A DNA stretch of 64,000 bases from a virus, in the IMG/VR virus record IMGVR_UViG_3300022602_004810, positions 23,068 to 87,067 of that record; one strand, 5' to 3'. Position 1 is the first letter of the stretch; the number at the start of each line of letters is the position of its first letter. The translations under genes and the position numbers were made by a program. The notes below the pieces were generated by a model. It searched no databases, had not been told where the DNA came from, and saw only the letters and a program-made list of their open reading frames with translations. Positions 59,485 to 64,000 of the stretch are shown here, one piece after another.

Positions 59485-60224
59485 TAATCAATTACCATCA
59501 TTCCATTTGGTGCAATATTACCCATTAGGCCAACTACTTCTAACTCCACAAGTTGATCTTTAGGAATAAACTTGCTCATTGAATGTTCGTTGTCAATGTA
59601 TTTTTGACTATTAAATAAGTTGATCATGTTTTCAATAATCTTTTGATACACAGCAATTGTTTCTTCAAGCATGTCTGGACCAAATGACCATAGACGTGTT
59701 TGTAGTAAGGTAGTTACACCGGTGTCAGCTGATGGAATCCAAGCAGGCTGTGCCTTTTTAAACACATACTTGCCTTTGGTATCTGCATTGTCAAATTTCT
59801 TAATGTCGAACTTGTCTGTAACTTGGTAACGTCCGCTTAGTTTGAACACACGATCAGCTGACTCTAACTCTGCTTTCATTTCAGGTTCACTGTAGATATA
59901 AGTCAGTGCTTTGTGTAGGCCCATAGCTTCCATAGCATTTTTACCAATGTCATAGTTACTTACATTGTTGTGGAAGTATTGAACGTCAGCATCATCGCTG
60001 TTGTCAATGTAGTAGTCTACTAGATCAATTAACTCATTGATTTCATCGCTGTCATCATTTTGTACATCAACTTTACTGTTGTCTACTAGAACAACCACAG
60101 CACCGGGGATATATTTCTTAGCACTTTTAGCTGTTTCTAAGGTCTGTTGAATACGTTGCTTAGGATCATAGATACCATAGTTGGTATATAGCGCACTTGT
60201 TAGTAATACAATATTTTTAGCCAT
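59484..60224 (-). CDS. Glycosyltransferase-like protein of unknown family
   Basis: A 246-residue protein. VLLTSALYTNYGIY, VVLVDNSKVDVQND and ESADRVFKLSGRYQVTDKFD resemble WavE-like and related transferases that have a strand-D-N-S loop and a KLSGRY segment. It lies between the epimerase and the dehydratase, so a sugar-transfer or sugar-synthesis role is likely. The family is not certain. Confidence 0.65.
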   Translation of the reverse strand: MAKNIVLLTSALYTNYGIYDPKQRIQQTLETAKSAKKYIPGAVVVLVDNSKVDVQNDDSDEINELIDLVDYYIDNSDDADVQYFHNNVSNYDIGKNAMEAMGLHKALTYIYSEPEMKAELESADRVFKLSGRYQVTDKFDIKKFDNADTKGKYVFKKAQPAWIPSADTGVTTLLQTRLWSFGPDMLEETIAVYQKIIENMINLFNSQKYIDNEHSMSKFIPKDQLVELEVVGLMGNIAPNGMMVID

Positions 60225-60232
60225 GTTAGTCC

Positions 60233-61264
60233 TTATACTCTCAACCAGCGTTCATTAGCCAGTGTCCATTCAACTACCTGTGTGATACGCTCGCTTAGAG
60301 CAATTTTAGGCTCCCAGCCTAGACTACGCATATAATCACCACTTAGGCTATAACGTAGATCATGCCCTGGGCGCGAGCTATGGAAGTCTACCATTTCATA
60401 GTTAAGTGGTTTACCCTGTGCGCGAGCAATAATGTTAGCTAGGTCTAAGTTGTTGATTTCTTCTTTACCAACTAAGTTAAATTTAGGACATTTAGCATCG
60501 CCGTAGTCACGAGCAAACTTAGTAGTTGGATCTAGGTTCAATAAGAACAACATAGCATCAGCTACGTCTGCGGCATGGATATAATGTCTACTACCTGGAA
60601 TAGTTTTACTTGCATCACTGTGGATAGTAATAGTGTCACCGTCGTTGATCTTACGAATACACATAGGAATGAACTTCTCTGGGTGTTGACGTTGACCAAA
60701 CACATTCATAGTGTGTGTTACAAAGATCGGCATGTTGTAGGTATTTTCAAACGCTACAGCTAGTTCTTCGCCGCCGGCTTTGGTAGCTGAATATGGATTA
60801 CCGCTATTGTAACGAGCACGTTCTTCATAGTTTACACCAACTGGTGCTGGGCCAAATACTTCATCTGTTGAAAAGTAAATGAAACGTTCCAAGTTAGGTA
60901 GTTTGCGAGCAAACTCTAAGATGTGGCCTGTACCAACAACGTTGTCCCAAACGAATTCCATCGGATATTCAATACTACGATCAACGTGTGATCCTGCCGC
61001 TAGATGTAGAACATAGTTTACATCGCCACATTCACGTTGTACTAAAGGATTTAGTTCTGCACGTAGATCGTGGAATACCACACGTAGGCGTTTACGTACA
61101 TCAGGACCTAAATCCTGTGCCATATCATGTAAACGGTTTAGGTTACCTGAGAAGTCTAATCGGTCTAGGCTTACTACATTCCAATCAGTTTCACGCAGGA
61201 TTTTTTCAATAACGTGGTGTGCTACAAAGCCAGCACCACCTGTCACTAGGACGGTCTTTGACAT
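60233..61264 (-). CDS. rfbB: dTDP-glucose 4,6-dehydratase-like SDR enzyme
   Basis: A 343-residue SDR protein: TGGAGFVAHHVIEKIL, HLAAGSHVDRSIEYP, YFSTDEVFG (Thr-Asp-Glu catalytic triad) and NPYSATKAGGEELA (Y-x-x-x-K). These are the signature segments of RmlB-type dehydratases, which make the 4-keto-6-deoxy intermediate for deoxy sugars. ATG at 61264 has TTGGAG upstream, and an AATAAATA box lies at 61303-61310. Confidence 0.9.
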   Translation of the reverse strand: MSKTVLVTGGAGFVAHHVIEKILRETDWNVVSLDRLDFSGNLNRLHDMAQDLGPDVRKRLRVVFHDLRAELNPLVQRECGDVNYVLHLAAGSHVDRSIEYPMEFVWDNVVGTGHILEFARKLPNLERFIYFSTDEVFGPAPVGVNYEERARYNSGNPYSATKAGGEELAVAFENTYNMPIFVTHTMNVFGQRQHPEKFIPMCIRKINDGDTITIHSDASKTIPGSRHYIHAADVADAMLFLLNLDPTTKFARDYGDAKCPKFNLVGKEEINNLDLANIIARAQGKPLNYEMVDFHSSRPGHDLRYSLSGDYMRSLGWEPKIALSERITQVVEWTLANERWLRV

Positions 61265-61302
61265 CGAAATCTCCAATTTTTGTTGAATTTACTGCTATAA
61301 CG

Positions 61303-61310
61303 TATTTATT
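61303..61310 (-). promoter_or_regulatory. Late-promoter-like box AATAAATA
   Basis: The minus strand reads AATAAATA 38 bases before the dehydratase ATG at 61264. Confidence 0.45.
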
Positions 61311-61331
61311 TTTGCAAAAACCAGACAAAAA

Positions 61332-61487
61332 TTATGCTGTTTGTGTTGCTTTAGCGTCTACGTATTCTTTAATGAATTTAATAGCTTTACGTGGAGTGTC
61401 AAATACATACTCTAGATTATCTTCTTCTGTGTTTAGTACAACAACAAAGCCATTGGCTACTTTACGAATTTCAATTGAATCAAACAT
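61332..61487 (-). CDS. Very small conserved-type protein
   Basis: A 51-residue protein (MFDSIEIRKVANGFVVVLNT, EYVFDTPRKAIKFIKEYVDA) with a beta-beta-alpha layout. AAGGA precedes the ATG, and the promoter at 61535-61563 lies upstream. Similar tiny proteins occur in T4-like cyanophages. Function is unknown. Confidence 0.7.
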   Translation of the reverse strand: MFDSIEIRKVANGFVVVLNTEEDNLEYVFDTPRKAIKFIKEYVDAKATQTA

Positions 61488-61534
61488 TGTTTGTATTTCC
61501 TTATATAAGTTATGATACGAGTGTTAACTGTATT

Positions 61535-61563
61535 ACTTTAACAGAAACACTCATATCTGTCAA
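61535..61563 (-). promoter_or_regulatory. Sigma70-type promoter
   Basis: Minus strand TTGACA (61558-61563), 17 bases, TAAAGT (61535-61540), 47 bases before the ATG at 61487. Confidence 0.65.
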
Positions 61564-61565
61564 CC

Positions 61566-61763
61566 TCAATTGGATAAATCTGCATACTTTAGTCTAAAGT
61601 AAGTTTCAGTTGGACCAGATTCTAAAATATCTATAGTGTAACCTATATTACCACCATTCTGATAGCTACGACTTTTGCGAAACGGCCCATGCTTGATGTT
61701 ATTATCTTTGATGATCTGCTGAAACTCACGTAGTTCGTCGAACTTAATAAAGATCGTCAGCAT
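61566..61763 (-). CDS. Small protein, LRW-tail family
   Basis: A 65-residue protein (MLTIFIKFDELREFQQIIKD) ending ETYFRLKYADLSN, close to the ETMFRLKYA tail of the gene at 2138-2347. It overlaps the gene upstream by 20 bases. Function is unknown. Confidence 0.65.
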   Translation of the reverse strand: MLTIFIKFDELREFQQIIKDNNIKHGPFRKSRSYQNGGNIGYTIDILESGPTETYFRLKYADLSN

Positions 61764-62322
61764 CGTCTAGATCCTCGTCTTCATACTCCCAAATTTCTTG
61801 ACCGCTGGCATAGTCAAAGTAATATTTTTCGTTAGGTACTAACAAGCGGAATTGACCAGCATACTTAAGAGCCGCAATAAGTGCTTCATTTTTATCTGTT
61901 AGGTCACAGATAATAAAACTACTACCACAGCCACCGTGGACATGTTTGATTTCACTGTGTTGAAATTCACCTGCTAGTAGGGCATTGTGAAAATTTCCAC
62001 GATTGCCGGCAATGATACGATTGGCAATGAAGGGATGCGGTAAACGACGATCTAATAGACCTAACTTGCTGAGTGTGGCATTGTTATCGCGGTCAATACT
62101 TAGCTTACAGTCTTTGAATTTTAGGGAGCCTTTTGTATGCGGATTGTCACTCGTTTCCTTTGTGCTCCAAGGAATAGCAGCATCCACATGGTTGACATAT
62201 AGAGTTACCCCGTGTGCTTTTAACACCCACATAGGCACAGATGGATCCTCTAAATGTTTTTTGTTGAAGTGAAAAACAACGGTGTCGCATTTATACTCTA
62301 ATACATTATCAATCTATTTCAT
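61744..62322 (-). CDS. Conserved phage protein with in-frame TAG at codon 3
   Basis: The uninterrupted frame from GTG 62238 gives 164 residues (SVPMWVLKAHGVTLYVNH, PWSTKETSDNPHTKGSL, LIAALKYAGQFRLL). Reading upstream in the same frame gives plausible protein (DNVLEYKCDTVVFHFNKKHL) back to ATG at 62322, which has AAAAGGA eight bases before it, but codon 3 (62314-62316) is TAG. From 62322 the product would be 192 residues with the amber position. GTG 62238 also has AGAGGA upstream and is the conservative start. Function is unknown; the family seems present in related phages. Confidence 0.55.
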
Positions 62323-62387
62323 TTTATTTTTCCTTTTAGTTTCGCTAATTCTGCGTTTAGTTTCTTCAAACATAGGTCCTTTGTATT

Positions 62388-62463
62388 TGGAGGGCATGGG
62401 GTGAATCTAACAACCCCTCTTACCGTTTGCCGCGGTACGCATGTGACACTCTGCTACATGCCC
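62388..62463 (-). tRNA. tRNA-Cys(GCA)-like gene, unusual
   Basis: The minus strand folds into a cloverleaf: acceptor GGGCATG/CATGCCC, discriminator U with encoded CCA, anticodon stem TACCG/CGGTA and loop CGGCAAA with anticodon GCA. The U73 discriminator and GCA anticodon mark a cysteine tRNA. Oddities are G instead of U at position 33, a one-base bulge in the T stem (GGGTTG/CACCC) and A at position 56. It may be weak, decayed or specialised. It lies three bases from the next tRNA. Confidence 0.55.
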
Positions 62464-62466
62464 ATT

Positions 62467-62540
62467 TGGTGCGATTACTGAGAATTGAACTCAGGAACGG
62501 AGGTTTAGAATCTCCTGTTTTACCACTAAACTATAATCGC
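62467..62540 (-). tRNA. tRNA with CUA anticodon (amber suppressor type), best fold
   Basis: A 74-base cloverleaf with encoded CCA: acceptor GCGATTA/TAATCGC, D stem GTTT/AAAC, T stem CTGAG/CTCAG with loop TTCAATT, four-base variable loop and discriminator A. The anticodon stem is GGAGA/CCTCC with an A-C mismatch next to the loop TTCTAAA, which puts CUA at 34-36 after U33. An Arg UCU register would need a stem that does not pair. The amino acid is not predictable from sequence. Confidence 0.7.
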
Positions 62541-63257
62541 CTGTTTGGCTAATACATCTTTAGCCCATATATAATATCCACCACCACCAACAAATCCCAT
62601 AAGTTTTAATGATTTGTTGATACTTTTGTGAATATTGTATAATTCTATAAATTCAGTTTCTTTTCCGTACAAGACTGTATTTTCTACTTTGTAGTGATTG
62701 GCGTTTTTATATGCTATTTTACATTCATCACTACAATATGAAACACTGTTTCTTTTAACTGATATCTTTTTTAATATTACTGTGCCGCAATATTTACATT
62801 TACGGTTAGTTTTAAGTAGTCTACCTTTTTCCCACCCTTTAGGTATAGCATCTGTTATTTTTATTTTTTTATTAGTATTTTCTAATCTATTACAAATCCA
62901 CATAGTATTATGTTGTGAAGTTTTTTCTCCCACTAAAGTTTTTAAGTAATCTGCTCTAACAACTTTCAGTGTTTCGTATTTTTTTGATGTTATATATCTA
63001 TTTTGGTTATTAGATTTGGTTAACATCATTAAAAATGCAAATATCATTTTATGATATTCATTGCTATTTTTTTCGTAAATCTTTGTTAATAATAAGTGAC
63101 ATATAAAATGTTCTTTAGCAGAAAGATTTACTAAATTTTCAAGAGCATCACTACCACCTAACGATTTAGGAATAATATGATGCCGTTCTGTATATCCATT
63201 ATACCTATTATTTTTTCTATTTGCTACAATATTATCGTAGATTCTTTTGTAATTCAT
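62526..63257 (-). CDS. HNH homing endonuclease
   Basis: A 243-residue protein with the HNH core ERHHIIPKSLGGSDALENLV and LSAKEHFICHLLL, plus a zinc ribbon (CKYCG, YCSDECK) and a C-terminal DNA-binding helix. It is free-standing and more AT-rich than its surroundings, typical of a homing gene. Its last codons run into the tRNA gene, ending at TAG in the tRNA D-arm (62526-62528). Confidence 0.88.
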   Translation of the reverse strand: MNYKRIYDNIVANRKNNRYNGYTERHHIIPKSLGGSDALENLVNLSAKEHFICHLLLTKIYEKNSNEYHKMIFAFLMMLTKSNNQNRYITSKKYETLKVVRADYLKTLVGEKTSQHNTMWICNRLENTNKKIKITDAIPKGWEKGRLLKTNRKCKYCGTVILKKISVKRNSVSYCSDECKIAYKNANHYKVENTVLYGKETEFIELYNIHKSINKSLKLMGFVGGGGYYIWAKDVLAKQAIIV

Positions 63258-63372
63258 TTCTAAACTCTCTAACTATAATAGTATTTAGTTAGAATACCCG
63301 TTACCAGGAGTTTTAGAAGCTCTTGCTATGTCGATCAGCTTCAAGCGCATAACATATATTATATGGTCAAAC

Positions 63373-63396
63373 AAAAAGGCCTGTCAAGGCCTTTTT
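63373..63396 (-). terminator. Rho-independent terminator
   Basis: AAAAAGGCCT (63373-63382) and AGGCCTTTTT (63387-63396) form a perfect 10-base stem with a GTCA loop. On the minus strand it ends the outer-membrane protein gene. The ~115 bases from here to the HNH gene hold a TAAATACTAT late-like sequence and nothing else I can support. Confidence 0.9.
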
Positions 63397-63415
63397 GGAC
63401 AAATTCAAATAATAA

Positions 63416-64000
63416 TTATTTGAATGAGTATGTGTAGTTAACACCAACTGTATCGTATGTGCTATCACCACGTTCCATAGCATACTTAATACCTACAGCA
63501 TGCTCTGGAGTAATTGCGTATTTCGCACCAATTGAAGTTTCCCAAGTTTTGTAACCATAACCTGTATGGCCATCTAGGTTTTCATTGAATGGTGTACGTA
63601 GACGTTCTTGAACAAACGCAGTTAAGCCAGGCATAACTGTGTATTTTGCGCCTACATCAGCACGGTAGTAGATAAAGTTTGTAGTTGATTTATCTTTCTC
63701 ACCAACTGCTAGACCTGCGTATGGAGTAACACCATACCATGTACCGATATCTTTAACTGCGCCAATCTGTACTAGACCTTCATGTGCGCCGCCGTTAACA
63801 GTTTCATCTTCCATACGTCCTTCAACTTTTAAACCGTTACCAAAATCATGGCCTAAAGTAATACCATAAACTGTATGGTTGTTTGTTGAATTAACTTTGT
63901 CTTTGAAGTCAATTGATGGTGAAGCATAGTTATATGCTCCGTCAGCAAATGCTGTTGCTGATGCTACTGTTAATAATAAAGCTACTAAAAATTTACTCAT
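63416..64000 (-). CDS. Outer-membrane beta-barrel protein (porin/OmpW-like)
   Basis: A 194-residue protein starting at the window edge with a Sec signal peptide (MSKFLVALLLTVASATAFA before Asp). The mature part has alternating strands (TVYGITLGHDFGNGLKVEGR, WYGVTPYAGLAVG, TAFVQERLRTP, HAVGIKYAMERG, VGVNYTYSFK), typical of a small beta barrel. The end SFK is near the aromatic C-terminus used by the BAM machine. It has its own terminator. A phage copy could block superinfection or change the host surface. Confidence 0.82.
   Translation of the reverse strand: MSKFLVALLLTVASATAFADGAYNYASPSIDFKDKVNSTNNHTVYGITLGHDFGNGLKVEGRMEDETVNGGAHEGLVQIGAVKDIGTWYGVTPYAGLAVGEKDKSTTNFIYYRADVGAKYTVMPGLTAFVQERLRTPFNENLDGHTGYGYKTWETSIGAKYAITPEHAVGIKYAMERGDSTYDTVGVNYTYSFK

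Noticed and set aside
63285-63345. Possible third tRNA or tRNA remnant
   Set aside because: An anticodon-arm-like stretch (CTTCTAAAA between short arms) is present, but no matching acceptor or T arm could be found on either strand.
1-64000. Genome-wide reassignment of TAG to an amino acid
   Set aside because: Many genes end properly at TAG with neighbours starting at once (for example 3344-3346, 5851-5853, 13270-13272), and the long late genes contain no in-frame TAG. Only local suppression is considered.
1-64000. Integrase, transposase or attachment sites
   Set aside because: No recombinase gene or tRNA-associated direct repeats were seen; the two homing endonucleases explain the mobile signatures.

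Overview
This window is a stretch of a large T4-like (myovirus-type) phage genome, A+T-rich, most likely infecting an aquatic Gram-negative bacterium. The phage assignment rests on class Ia ribonucleotide reductase NrdA/NrdB with a glutaredoxin, a gp41-type replicative helicase next to a DnaG-like primase, a UvsW-type helicase, a probable gp62-type clamp-loader subunit, a giant tail fibre with lectin-like proteins, GIY-YIG and HNH homing endonucleases, and repeated TATAAATA-type late promoter boxes. A Gram-negative host is suggested by an outer-membrane beta-barrel protein with a signal peptide and by a large surface-sugar gene cluster. Nearly all genes lie on the minus strand; exceptions are an operon at 1-3346 and one gene at 33341-33715. 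Coding is very tight, with many ATGA/TAATG overlaps, and no gene-free stretch exceeds about 160 bases.

Layout. 1-3346 (+): a phosphoesterase, a HAD-type nucleotidase and a run of tiny proteins that share an LRWA-like C-terminus. 3333-9838 (-): an unrecognised 751-residue protein, an Sm-like protein, glutaredoxin, NrdB and NrdA. 9853-18680 (-): small structural and virion-associated genes, a PD-(D/E)XK nuclease, IscU and IscA, the first radical SAM enzyme, and a block whose N-termini resemble T4 capsid-targeting/prohead-protease sequences. 18705-23735 (-): two more radical SAM genes interleaved with helicase and primase, then a homing endonuclease. 23778-33302 (-): receptor-binding and tail-fibre genes. 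33690-40440 (-): replication and recombination functions. 40559-46965 (-): formate-tetrahydrofolate ligase, many tiny membrane or unknown proteins, and an AAA+ ATPase with strong sigma70-type promoters. 47023-61264 (-): nucleotide-sugar and glycosyltransferase cluster, interrupted by a SleB-type cell-wall hydrolase. 61332-64000 (-): small genes, two tRNA genes, an HNH endonuclease and the outer-membrane protein.

How the genes work together. NrdA, NrdB and glutaredoxin supply deoxynucleotides. Formate-tetrahydrofolate ligase could feed one-carbon units to purine and thymidylate synthesis. IscU and IscA could load Fe-S clusters into the three radical SAM enzymes. The sugar genes appear to make and attach a dedicated glycan, on phage DNA, virion or host surface.

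The most unusual signal is at 61744-62540. A tRNA whose best fold has a CUA (amber-reading) anticodon lies just upstream of a gene whose natural-looking reading frame crosses an in-frame TAG. Elsewhere, two tandem pairs of paralogous sugar genes, and the radical SAM/iscU pair, are also separated only by an in-frame TAG. Other points of note are the embedded Shine-Dalgarno signal in the LRWA-tail genes, promoters placed so that the start codon falls at about +1, and the combined Fe-S/radical SAM gene set.
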